From: Dioscorea cayenensis subsp. rotundata
Lineage: Eukaryota > Streptophyta > Magnoliopsida > Dioscoreales > Dioscoreaceae
NCBI RefSeq assembly: GCF_009730915.1
Contig: NC_052488.1
Span: 21,942,305-22,006,304, forward strand
Direction of reading: 5' to 3'
DNA length: 64,000 nucleotides
Part shown: piece by piece, positions 1 through 10,741 of the stretch
How positions within the stretch are numbered: position 1 is the stretch's first letter
Layout of the letters: every line of letters begins with the position of its first letter
Program-made: the position numbers and the translations under genes
The notes under the pieces: generated by a model
Seen by the model: only the letters and a program-made list of their open reading frames with translations
Told to the model about the DNA's origin: nothing
Databases searched by the model: none

Positions 1-234
1 CCTCACTGTTCCCTCTAAACATAACTAACTAAACTACCAAGGATCCCTGAACATCTTCAGCTGATTACTCAAATAGAGCCTTGATTAGAAGCAACTTATA
101 TGTCTTCACTCCATCACACTAGGCTTCGCCACGTCATCAAGGCGATGTCCAACCAACCACCACGACCGTCTTCCACTCAGACCGCCATCTATACCAACTC
201 TTAATTACTCCCAGAACAACCATCCCTACCGTCA

Positions 235-680
235 ATGCCGTCGACAGTCTCCATTACTATACAAAACTTGGTCAAACGAGATTACTCCGTTATTAACATT
301 CAATGTCGTGATCGTCCCAAGCTCTTGTTTGACATTGTTTGTGTCTTCACCGACATGAATTATGTTGTTTTTCATGGTACGGTGAACACTGAGGGCGATA
401 AATCACATCAGGTAATCCCATAACTAATTAATAACAGTTAATTTTATCAAATATGAATATATATATATATATATATAAATGCTTTTGCATGGATGCATGC
501 AGTTCTATGTACGTAGTTCTGATGGGAAGATAATTGGAATAGAAGAAGAAAAGGAAATAGTGGTGAAGAATTTGAGAACATGGATAGAGAAAAGTGTAGA
601 GAAAGGGTTGAGGTTGGAAATATGTCCTGAAGATAGACCGGGATTGTTAGCCTATGTTACTAGGGTTTTGAGAGAGCATT
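235..680 (+). pseudogene. ACT-domain repeat (ACR) protein gene fragment
   Basis: Two exons of a plant ACR-type protein are recognisable. Exon 235-411 encodes DRPKLLFDIVCVFTDMNYVV, followed by a GTAATC donor. Exon 503 to about 675 begins FYVRSSDGK and includes ICPEDRPGLLAYVTRVLRE. Both match the repeated ACT (ligand-binding) domains of ACR proteins, where the motif DRPxLL recurs and a GDKxxQ|xYVR junction spans an intron. The reading frame then runs straight into antisense PPR-gene sequence. A whole ACR protein is about 430-480 residues, so this is a truncated remnant. The preceding 200 bases may hold more decayed ACR sequence, but I could not place a clean exon there. ACR proteins are thought to be amino-acid-sensing regulators; this copy is unlikely to work. 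Confidence 0.75.
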
Positions 681-999
681 TCATCAAACAACTCCCAGAA
701 CCGGCTGGTGTCATGGCTAGACATTAGGGCATGGTTCAAGAAGTTGTTACAGGGATGGATGGAGATCAGGAAACCCACGGTTCTTAGCTTCAGAATCTCT
801 GCATAAGCATCATTGTGGCATTGATCTGGGTACAAGCACGGATTAGGGCGTCAAAGACAGTAGATGTGGAGATGAGAGACGTACTGTTTTCAATAAGGGA
901 TTGAAGCGGAAGCAGTGGGAGGACTCGGTGTTTGAGGATGAGGCAGCGAATGATGGGGAGAGCATCGTTGAACATCTTAGCGGAGTGTTTATTTTTCAA
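665..999 (-). pseudogene. PPR protein gene fragment, frameshifted
   Basis: On the minus strand, 999 to about 810 reads as a PPR-like N-terminal region including STVFDALIRACTQINAT. After a one-base frame change near 805-815 it continues from 808 to about 665 as AYAEILKLRTVGFLISIHPC and then SSHDTSRFWELFDEML. The helix-pair pattern (VFDALIRACTQ, AYAEILKLRTVGF, CNNFLNH) is typical of pentatricopeptide repeat proteins, which bind organelle RNA. Only about 110 residues remain, out of the usual 400 or more. The fragment abuts the ACR remnant at about 670-683 with no sign of a transposon end. The PPR call rests on sequence pattern only. Confidence 0.55.
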
Positions 1000-1630
1000 A
1001 AAAAAAAAAAAATTTAATGCGTGCTTAGTTATGTAGGATTTTCAAATAAATTTTATATTATTATTATTACTATTATTTTTATAAAAATGGATAAATTACA
1101 ACTTGAATTGAAACCCTAACATATTTTTTTTTTTATCACTTGTATTGATTCTCTATGTTCCTCCAATTCTCCGTCTATAAACGGACCATGATCTTCGTGT
1201 ATTCTCTAAAGCAATTCAATATATATATATACACATATAATTTCCCATCTCATCCAAATGTTCTTCCAACAAGTACATCTTTGGAGAACAAGGTCCATTG
1301 AAAGCATAACATAAAATCTCAACATGATATATATATATATATATATATAAATATAATTAATTGACAATAAACAACAAGGAAGTTCTAAGCAAATTAAAAG
1401 TACATTCACATATAATTAATAATAAAAGATTGTCTGAATTATTGAAAAGGAAAGCTTCACTCTGAGATCTCAGGGCATATATAAATATATATATAGAGAG
1501 AGAAATTCAATACATCTTATTTAAGCTAGCCCTGGCATATATTAATTTACAGTCTAATTTTCTCTGAAAAATATTTATGGGTTTGATTTCTGCTGATCAA
1601 ATTGCTGCTGCTCTTGCTGCAAGAACATAT

Positions 1631-2042
1631 CTAGTAATTTCGATCTCTGAAGTGCAACAGCGGGTTCAATTCTTCTATATTTTTCTTAATCATGATCTCT
1701 TCCACTGCCAAACCAACACCTACACTTGTTATTAATTTCAAAACTATTTATTAATTTTTTTAATAAACTAATTTAATGATGTGAGGTCTAATCTTGATTT
1801 TCTTAATAAATTTAAGGTCTAGAGTTGTGATTAATTACCTTCCTTGGACCCACGGTTGCTACTGAGAGTGAAGATCTTAGTCTTAAGATCATGATTTTCT
1901 TTTCTCAGTAATTTAATCTGATTTTTAGCGTTCTCAATTCCAATTGGCATAGTATTCACTTGATCCTGTAGCTCAAACAATATTACAATAATGTCAATGA
2001 TGTAAAGATTAGTTTATTTTTCTCTTTTATGCACTTGAGTTG

Positions 2043-2084
<42 letters not shown>

Positions 2085-2389
2085 GTTAGATACATCATGA
2101 TCAAAGCAAGCCAATATAGAAACCCATTATATTTTTCATAATATTTTTTCTTAGTGTCGCAAACAATCATGTTCAAAACTTTAAATATGGAAAAAAAAAA
2201 AAGAAAAAGAAAAAGAAGAAGAAAGAAACATAGCCTCATCCATGGAGGACATATATAATAAAAGAAAAACTAACTGATAGCCAATTTAAATAAGATACAA
2301 CTATCTTTTCATATAATTTATATATTCCATCACTTTATACCGGTCAGGAAAGACAAAAACACAAACTAAAGTAATGTCAACTCTAACAA

Positions 2390-2442
<53 letters not shown>

Positions 2443-2934
2443 TACCGTATAAGATTGAACACCCTGCTCCGCATCCTTCAACCTCTGCTCCGTCTTCATA
2501 CGCGAACGCAAGCTTGATTCCCTGTTGTTCAGCAGCCTGCATTCCCAGTACCCCATGTTAATTTCATGAATCTATAAACACAAACCTTAATATATATATA
2601 TATATATATATATATACACTTAATATTTCAACACGAACACAAACACACACATATGTATGCATGCAGGCATGCATGAGAACCTTCTCAGCTTCTTAGGATC
2701 AAGAGGGTGCTGAGCAATGGTAGGAGGAGGTGGAGGAGGAGGAGGCACAGGCAATCCTTTTCCTTTCTCTTGATTCACTGAACTGCTGCTTGAGTTCTCT
2801 CCCATCTCTTTCCCCATGCTCACCTTCTTCTTGTCATGCTCCCTATTCCATTGTTCATCAAGAAAGAAAAACATCAATAGTTTATATATATGCATGAAAA
2901 AGATGATAAACAAAGAGAAAAGGAAAGCTTACAT
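1631..2934 (-). CDS. Small group E-like bZIP transcription factor, copy A
   Basis: Predicted 151-residue nuclear DNA-binding protein in five exons: 2934-2933 (only the AT of the start codon), 2842-2681, 2536-2446, 1965-1839 and 1704-1631 (stop TAG). The N-terminus is MEHDKKKVSMGKEMGENSSS, then a run of eight prolines and LDPKKLRR. Across the next junction lies the basic region NRESSLRSR, which fits N-x7-R. A coiled coil follows with a-position residues L, V, V, I, I, N and I at seven-residue spacing, including the usual buried Asn (in RKENHDLK). A proline sits in the third heptad (NTMPIGIE), as in Arabidopsis group E bZIP34/bZIP61. The C-terminus differs from copies B and C (ends HFRDRNY). 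All splice sites are GT-AG. Phases agree in every exon, which argues that the gene is intact. Confidence 0.78.
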
Positions 2935-2994
2935 GTCTTGCCGGCTTTAGGCACTCTTGGTTTTCTTGTATGCACTGCTTGTTCTTTGTGTGGG

Positions 2995-3003
2995 TATTTA
3001 TAG
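2995..3003 (-). promoter_or_regulatory. TATA box of bZIP copy A
   Basis: CTATAAATA on the minus strand, about 60 bp upstream of the proposed first splice donor (2932). This implies a first exon of roughly 30 nt. The same element stands at the same place in units B and C. Confidence 0.7.
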
Positions 3004-3429
3004 AGTTGAAAGGCTCTAGTACATTCTACTGTATATGGACACTTGTTCATGTGTTATAGGTTGGGGATGTATGACTTTCTGTAGGTTAGTTTTTAAAACT
3101 ATTAATGTCATTTAATGTGGTTGACAAATATAATTGCTACTTAATAATAGGATTGGGATTATTTACTGGATCATTTATGTGATGCGTTGAATTTCTAGAG
3201 ATCATTTACTTAAGATGGGATTTGTGTGAATTTCAACTGAACTAATCTATGATATTAGTTTAAAAACTTTGTTAATAGTAAGAAGTGAAGTTGCAAGCTT
3301 TTATATAGATGGGTGAAAAAAAAATTGTATCTGGTGTTTATCTTATAATATTGTTTTTTATTTACTGAAGTTAAATTAATTAATTATGTCAATACATAAA
3401 TATAATATATTTATTTGTCTAGGACGCTT

Positions 3430-4200
3430 GTCACCTGTTGTCAAACAAAATTTATTTGTCGTGTTTCTATTTACTCTAGGGAGTGAGTTTGTAAGCATGT
3501 ATTTATCTATCAAGATAAAATATATTAATTTTGTTGTGTGTAAGCGCTAGTGATAAAATAAACATACTTAATTTGTCGTATTCTTTATTTATTCCAATCA
3601 AAATCCTGTAAAACAAAGTTATTTATGAAATAAAATATATTTATTTTGTCGTATCTTTTATTTATTTTACTTAACTTAGAATTTAAAGTTGTGTATATCT
3701 ATAAAACTAAAATATATTAATTTTGTCGTGTTCATCAATAAAACAAAACACACTTAATAATTTGTCGTATCTGTTATTTATTCCAATCAAAATCATATAA
3801 AACCAATTTTATTTATAAAATAAATATATTTGTTTTGTCGTATCTTTTATATATTTGGCTCAACTCAGAATTTAAAGTTGTATATAAATAAAACTAAAAA
3901 TATATTACATTTGTTGTGTTTTTAATTTCCATTATATCTGCTAATTTTTTTTTTTTAGAAAAAAAGCATTTATTTTATGAACTCAACACATGAAGTCGTA
4001 TTGTATCTCTAAAACAAAATATACCCCATATACATACACAGATGTGTTTTCAATTTAATCAATGTAGCTAAGCACATAAATTTGTGGCTATACATACAAC
4101 AAAAAGGTATTTATTTTTCTCATATTTTCTATTTATTAATCTCAGGCCAAAAAATGTATTTTTATAAAATAAAATAAAATTATTTTATCATATTTTTTTA
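3430..4200. repeat. Decayed tandem repeat upstream of bZIP copy A
   Basis: The motif TTTGTCGTRT recurs about seven times between about 3450 and 3915, with spacings near 75, 75 and 40 bp. It forms a roughly 190-bp higher-order unit present twice (the tract ATTCCAATCAAAATC marks each). Weaker copies continue to about 4190. The same array occurs in unit B (about 7360-8110) and unit C (about 11190-11930). It lies 0.4-1.2 kb upstream of each bZIP start. Confidence 0.7.
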
Positions 4201-4735
4201 CCCAACTTAGCATGTAAAGTTGCTCATATCTATGAAATAAAATTTGTTATTATATTTTATATGTACTCAACTCAATTCAACTAAAACAGTGATGTCAAAT
4301 TGACATAACAATAAATGAAATTTTATTTAATTGATGGGTTTTTATATTAAGTAACTAAATAAAATTTCTAAGATTAATTTATCAAAAAAAAAAATTTCTA
4401 AGTTTACTGGTAATACTTGAAAATCCATGTTAATTTTCTACCATAAAAGAATTTCTCAATTTTTTTATACTAGCAAGGTTGTTATATTTTCAAAGTTCTA
4501 TTTCTCACACTAACTTTTAATAATGGAGTTTGAAAAAGACTTTTGTTTATGTCTCTCTTTAAACTACTCTGTTTTTAATGTCTAGTTATTTAATATTAAT
4601 TATTTTATAGTGTGGGATATTGGTAGTTGTTTGTAATTTTTATGTAATTTTTGGGAGTGTTTGTTTATTTTTTAATTTTTTTTTTTTGAAAAATTTTTAA
4701 AATTTTTAATGTGTGCTTAGTTATGTAGGGTTTCC

Positions 4736-4791
4736 CAATAATAATAATAATAATAATAATAATAATTAATATAATAATAATAATAATAATA

Positions 4792-4824
<33 letters not shown>
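4736..4824. repeat. (AAT)n/(ATT)n palindromic microsatellite, unit B
   Basis: A run of AAT repeats is followed directly by a run of ATT repeats, so one strand can fold on itself. It begins about 30 bp inside unit B. Unit C has the matching tract at about 8640-8727. Unit A has only the ATT half, near 1057-1080. Confidence 0.85.
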
Positions 4825-5369
4825 AACTTGATAAACCATAACTTAAATTAAAGCCCTAACATATTATTTTTTTATCACTTGTATGATTCTCTATATACCT
4901 CCACAAATTCTCCATCTATAAATGGACCATGATCTTCGTGTATTCTCTAAAGCAATTCAATATATATATACACACATATAATTTCCCTTCTCATCCAAAT
5001 GTTACTTCCAACAAGTACATCTCTGGAGAACAAGGTCCATTGAAAGCATAACATAAAAACCCAACATGATATATATATCTACATATATATAATTAATTGA
5101 CAGTAAACAACAAGGAAGTTCTAAGCAAATTAAAAGTACATTCACATATAATTAATAATAAAAGATTGTTTGAATTATTGAAAAGAAAAGCTTCTGTCTG
5201 AGATCTCAGGGCATATATATATATATATATATACAGAGAGATATTCAGTACATCTCATTTAAGCTAGCCCTAGCATATATTATATTTGCAGTCTAATTTT
5301 CTTTGGAAAATATTCATGATTTTGATTTCTGCTGATCGAATTGCTGCTGCTCCTGCTGCAAGAACATAT

Positions 5370-6197
5370 CTAGTCATTTAGATCTTTGGAGTGCAACAGC
5401 TGGTTCACTTCTTCTATATTTTTCTTAATCATGACCTCTTCCACTGCCAAACCAACACGTACACAAGTTACTAACTTCAAAACTATTTATTAATTTTTTA
5501 ATAAACTAATTTAATGATGTGAGGTCTAATCTTGATTTTCTTGATAAATTTAAGGTTATAAAAAAGAGGTGTGATTAATTACCTATCTTGGACCCACGGT
5601 TGCTATTGAAAGTGAAGATCTTAGTCTTAAGATCATGGTTTTCTTTTCTTAGTAATTCAATCTGATTTTTAGCATTCTCAATCCCTATTGGCATAGTATT
5701 CACTTGATCCTGCAGCTCAAACAATAATACAATAATGTCACTGATGTAAAGATTAGTTGATTTTTTTCTTTTACGCGCTTGACTTGTTAATATATATAGA
5801 AGATTTTAGATATATCATGATCAAAGAAAACCAACATAGAAACTCATTATATTTTTCATAATTTTTTTTCTAAGTGTCGCAAACAATTAATCATGTTCAA
5901 AACTTCAAATATGGATAAGCATAGCCTCATCCATGGAGGACATATAATAAAAGAAAAACTAACTGATGGCCAATTTAAATAAGATACAACTATAATTCAA
6001 ATACTATATTACTCCAAGTTTAAAAAATAAAATAAAAAAATCCCATATATTGGGAAAGAATAATTCACTGGAGAAACAAATCACAATAATTATCTCTATA
6101 AGATAACTCTATGTTTTCATATAATTTATATATTCCATCACTTTATACCCGTCAAGAAAGACAAAAACACAAACCAAAGTAATGTCAACTCTAACAA

Positions 6198-6236
<39 letters not shown>

Positions 6237-6768
6237 TACCGTATAAGATTGAACACCTTGCTCCGCATCCTTCAACCTCTGCTCCGTCTTCATACGCGAA
6301 CGCAAGCTTGATTCCCTGTTGTTCAGCAGCCTGCATTCCCAGTACCCCATGTTAATTTCATGAATCTATAACACAAACCCTAATATATATATATATATAT
6401 ATACACTTAATATTTCAACACAAACACAAACACACACACATGTACACACACACACACACACACACAAACACACACATATGTATGCATGCAGGCATGCATG
6501 AGAACCTTCTCAGCTTCTTAGGATCAAGAGGGTGCTGAGCAATGGTAGGAGGAGGTGGAGGAGGAGGAGGAGGAGGCATAGGCAATCTTTTTCCTTTCTC
6601 TTGATTCACTGAACAGCTGCTTGAGTTCTCTCCCATCTCTTTCCCCATGCTCACCTTCTTCTTGTCATGCTCCCTATTCCATTGTTCATCAAAAAAGAAA
6701 AAACATCAATAGATTATATATATATGCATGAAAAAGATGATAAACAAAGAGAAAAGGAAAGCTTACAT
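5370..6768 (-). CDS. Small group E-like bZIP transcription factor, copy B
   Basis: Predicted 153 residues in five exons: 6768-6767 (AT of the start codon), 6673-6506, 6330-6240, 5709-5583 and 5443-5370 (stop TAG). Layout is as in copy A: acidic/serine-rich N-terminus, ten-proline run, LDPKKLRR, basic region NRESSLRSR split from the KKLRR tail by an intron, and a coiled coil with proline in the third heptad and Asn in RKENHDLK. The C-terminus is VEEVMIKKNIEEVNQLLHSK followed by DLND. It differs from A and C in exon 2 (SSSCSV, GKRLPMP, two extra prolines). All frames and GT-AG sites hold. The TATA box lies at 6829-6837. Group E bZIPs act in pollen and vascular gene control in Arabidopsis; that role is only a hint here. 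Confidence 0.78.
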
Positions 6769-6828
6769 GTCTTGCCGGCTTTAGGCACTCTTGGTTTTCT
6801 TGTATGCACTGCTTGTTCTTTGTGTGGG

Positions 6829-6837
6829 TATTTATAG
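6829..6837 (-). promoter_or_regulatory. TATA box of bZIP copy B
   Basis: CTATAAATA on the minus strand, the same distance from the first splice donor (6766) as in units A and C. The flanking 130 bp is almost identical to unit A but differs from unit C at several bases. Confidence 0.7.
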
Positions 6838-7148
6838 AGTTGAAAGGCTCTAGTACATTCTACTGTATATGGACACTTGTTCATGTGTTATAGGTTGGGG
6901 ATGTATGACTTTCTGTAGGTTAGTTTTTAAAACTATTAATGTCATTTAATGTGGTTGACAAATATAATTGCTACTTAATAATGGGATTGGGGGTATTCAC
7001 TGGATCATTTATGTGATGCGTTAAATTTCTAGAGATCATTAGCCTAAGATGTTATTTTGTGTGAATTTCAACTGAACGAATCTATGATATTAGTTTAAAA
7101 ACTTTGTTAATAGTAAGAAGTGAAGTTGGAAGCGATGGGTGAACAAAA

Positions 7149-7223
7149 GTTTTTTTTTTTTTGAAAAAAGTGAATAAACTACTAATTTATTAAAAAAAAA
7201 AGAGTCCAGAGAGGTACAATGGA
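7149..7223 (-). mobile_element. Severely truncated LINE 3' tail inserted in unit B
   Basis: A 75-bp segment present only in unit B. It is flanked by an 8-bp direct repeat GAACAAAA (7141-7148 and 7224-7231), which occurs once at the matching site in unit C. It begins with a T run and continues GAAAAAAGTGAATAAACTAC, then A-rich DNA. This resembles the reverse complement of the 3' end of the LINE at 16590-16620 (AAGCGGATAAACCACTTCT). It is best read as a LINE insertion that copied only its tail. Confidence 0.7.
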
Positions 7224-8692
7224 GAACAAAAAAATTGTATCATGTGTTTATTTTAAAATATTGCTTTCTATTTACTGAAGTTAAATTAATTAATTATGTC
7301 AATACACAAATATAATAGATTTATTTGTCTAGGACATTTGTCACCTGTTGTCAAACAAAATTTATTTGTCGTGTTTCTATTTACTCTAGGGACTGAGTTT
7401 GTAAGCATGTATTTATCTATCAAGATAAATATATTAATTTTGTCGTGTTAAGCGCTAGTGATAAAATAAAACATACTTAATTTGTCGTATTCTTTATTTA
7501 TTCCAATCAAAATCATGTAAAACAAAGTTTATTTATGAAATAAAATATATTTATTTTGTCATATCTTTTATTTATTTCACTTAACTTAGAATTTAAAGTT
7601 GTGTATATCTATAAAACTAAAATATATTAATTTTGTCTTGTTCATCAATAAAACAAAACCCACTTAATAACTTGTCGTATCTCTTATTTATTCCAATCAA
7701 AATCATATAAAACCAATTTTATTTATAAAATAAAATATATTTATTTTGTCGTATCTTTTATATATTTTGCTCAACTCAGAATTTAAAGTTTTATATAGAT
7801 AAAACTAAAAATATATTAAATTTGTCGTGTTTTTAATTTCCATTTTATCTACTTTTTTTTTGAGAAAAAAATGCATTTATTTGATGAACTCAACACATGA
7901 AGTCGTATTGTATCTCTATAACAAAATATACCCCATATACATACACAGATGTGTTTTCAATTTAATCAATGTAGCTAAGCACATAAATTTGTAGTTATAC
8001 ATACAACAAAAGGTATTTATTTTTTTTCATATTTTCTATTTATTAATCTCAGGCCAAAAAAATGTATTTTTATAAAATAAAATATAATTATTTTATCATA
8101 TTTGTTTTCCCCAACTTAGCATGTAAAGTTGCTCATATCTATGAAATAAAATTTGTTATTATATTTTATATGTACTCAACTCAATTCAACTAAAACAGCG
8201 AAGTCAAATTGACATTGTGGACTTTCACCCAACAACAAACGGAATTTTATTTAATTGATGGGGTTTTATATTAAGTAACTAAATAAAATTTTTAAGCTTA
8301 ATTTATCAAAAAAAAAAAAATTCTAAGTTTACTGGTAATACTTGAAAATCCATGTTAATTTTCTACCATAAAAGAATTTCTCAATTTTTTTTATACTAGC
8401 AAGGTTGTTATATTTTCAAAGTTCTATTTCTAACACTAACTTTTGATAATGGAGTTTGAAAAAGACTATTTTGTTTTTGTCTCTCTTTAAACTACTCTGT
8501 TTTTAATGTCCAGTTATTTAATATTAATTATTTTATAGTGTGGGATATTGGTGGTTGTTTGTAATTTTAATGTAATTTTTGGGAGTGTTTGTTTATTTCT
8601 TAAAACTATTTAATGTGTGCTTAGTTATGTAGGGTTTCCCAATAATAATAATAATAATAATAATAATAATTAATATAATAATAATAATAATA

Positions 8693-8728
<36 letters not shown>

Positions 8729-9113
8729 AACTTGATAAACCATAACTTAAATTAAAGCCCTAACATATTATTTTTTTATCACTTGTATGATTCTCTATAT
8801 ACCTCCACAAATTCTCCATCTATAAATGGACCATGATCTTCGTGTATTCTCTAAAGCAATTCAATATATATATACACACATATAATTTCCCTTCTCATCC
8901 AAATGTTACTTCCAACAAGTACATCTCTGGAGAACAAGGTCCATTGAAAGCATAACATAAAAACCCAACATGATATATATATCTACATATATATAATTAA
9001 TTGACAGTAAACAACAAGGAAGTTCTAAGCAAATTAAAAGTACATTCACATATAATTAATAATAAAAGATTGTTTGAATTATTGAAAAGAAAAGCTTCTG
9101 TCTGAGATCTCAG

Positions 9114-9149
<36 letters not shown>

Positions 9150-9281
9150 GAGATATTCAGTACATCTCATTTAAGCTAGCCCTAGCATATATTATATTTG
9201 CAGTCTAATTTTCTTTGGAAAATATTCATGATTTTGATTTCTGCTGATCGAATTGCTGCTGCTCCTGCTGCAAGAACATAT

Positions 9282-10672
9282 CTAGTCATTTAGATCTCTG
9301 GAGTGCAACAGCTGGTTCACTTCTTCTATATTTTTCTTAATCATGACCTCTTCCACTGCCAAACCAACACGTACACAAGTTACTAACTTCAAAACTATTT
9401 ATTAATTTTTTAATAAACTAATTTAATGATGTGAGGTCTAATCTTGATTTTCTTGATAAATTTAAGGTTATAAAAAAGAGGTGTGATTAATTACCTATCT
9501 TGGACCCACGGTTGCTATTGAAAGTGAAGATCTTAGTCTTAAGATCATGGTTTTCTTTTCTTAGTAATTCAATCTGATTTTTAGCATTCTCAATCCCTAT
9601 TGGCATAGTATTCACTTGATCCTGCAGCTCAAACAATAATACAATAATGTCACCGATGTAAAAGATTAGTTGATTTTTCTTTTACGGCGCTTGACTTGTT
9701 AATATATATAGAAGATTTTTAGATATATCATGATCAAAGAAAACCAACATAGAAACTCATTATATTTTTTTCATAATCTAAGTGTCGCAAAACAATTAAT
9801 CATGTTCAAAACTTCAAATATGGGATAAGCATAGCCTCATCCATGGAGGACATATAATAAAAGAAAAACTAACTGATGGCCAATTTAAATAAGATACAAC
9901 TATAATTCAAATACTATATTACTCCAAGTTTAAAAAATAAAATAAAAAAATAAAAAAAAATCCCATATATTGGGAAAGAATAATTCACTGGAGAAACAAA
10001 TCACAATAATTATCTCTATAAGATAACTCTATGTTTTCATATAATTTATATATTCCATCACTTTATACCCGTCAAGAAAGATAAAAACACAAACCAAAGT
10101 AATGTCAACTCTAACAAGTATATATATATATATATATATATATGTTTACCGTATAAGATTGAACACCTTGCTCCGCATCCTTCAACCTCTGCTCCGTCTT
10201 CATACGTGAACGCAAGCTTGATTCCCTGTTGTTCAGCAGCCTGCATTCCCAGTACCCCACCTTAATTTCATGAATCTATAAACACAAACCCTAATATATA
10301 TATATATATATATATATACTTAATATTTCAACACAAACACAAACACACACACATGTACACACACACACACACACAAACACACACATATGTATGCATGCAG
10401 GCATGCATGAGAACCTTCTCAGCTTCTTAGGATCAAGAGGGTGCTGAGCAATGGTAGGAGGAGGTGGAGGAGGAGGAGGCACAGGCAATCCTTTTCCTTT
10501 CTCTTGATTCACTGAACTGCTGCTTGAGTTCTCTCCCATCTCTTTCCCCATGCTCACCTTCTTCTTGTCATGCTCCCTATTCCATTGTTCATCAAAAAAG
10601 AAAAACATCAATAGATTATATATATATATGCATGAAAAAGATGATAAACAAAGAGAAAAGGAAAGCTTACAT
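9282..10672 (-). CDS. Small group E-like bZIP transcription factor, copy C
   Basis: Predicted 151 residues in five exons: 10672-10671 (AT of the start codon), 10576-10415, 10240-10150, 9621-9495 and 9355-9282 (stop TAG). The N-terminal exon encodes the same protein as copy A (SSSSSV, GKGLPVP, eight prolines), while exons 4 and 5 match copy B except for one residue (HSRDLND against HSKDLND). The basic region is unchanged, with one silent base difference (CGTTCACGT). The TATA box is at 10733-10741. Copies B and C share CA-repeat tracts in the second intron (10350-10385 in C) that copy A lacks. No break in the frame is visible. Confidence 0.78.
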
Positions 10673-10732
10673 GTCTTGCCGACTTTAGGCACTCTTGGTT
10701 TTCTTGTATGCACTGCTTGTTCTTTGTGTGGG

Positions 10733-10741
10733 TATTTATAG
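10733..10741 (-). promoter_or_regulatory. TATA box of bZIP copy C
   Basis: CTATAAATA on the minus strand, about 60 bp upstream of the first splice donor (10670). Confidence 0.7.

Noticed and set aside
6109-6350. Open frames rich in IYIYIY
   Set aside because: They are translations of (TA)n microsatellites, some fused to part of bZIP exon 3. The same applies at 1206-1409, 2027-2239, 10058-10246 and 29410-29625.
6421-6476. CA-repeat tract as a CRISPR-like or structured array
   Set aside because: Simple (CA)n microsatellite in a plant intron, also in unit C at 10340-10385.
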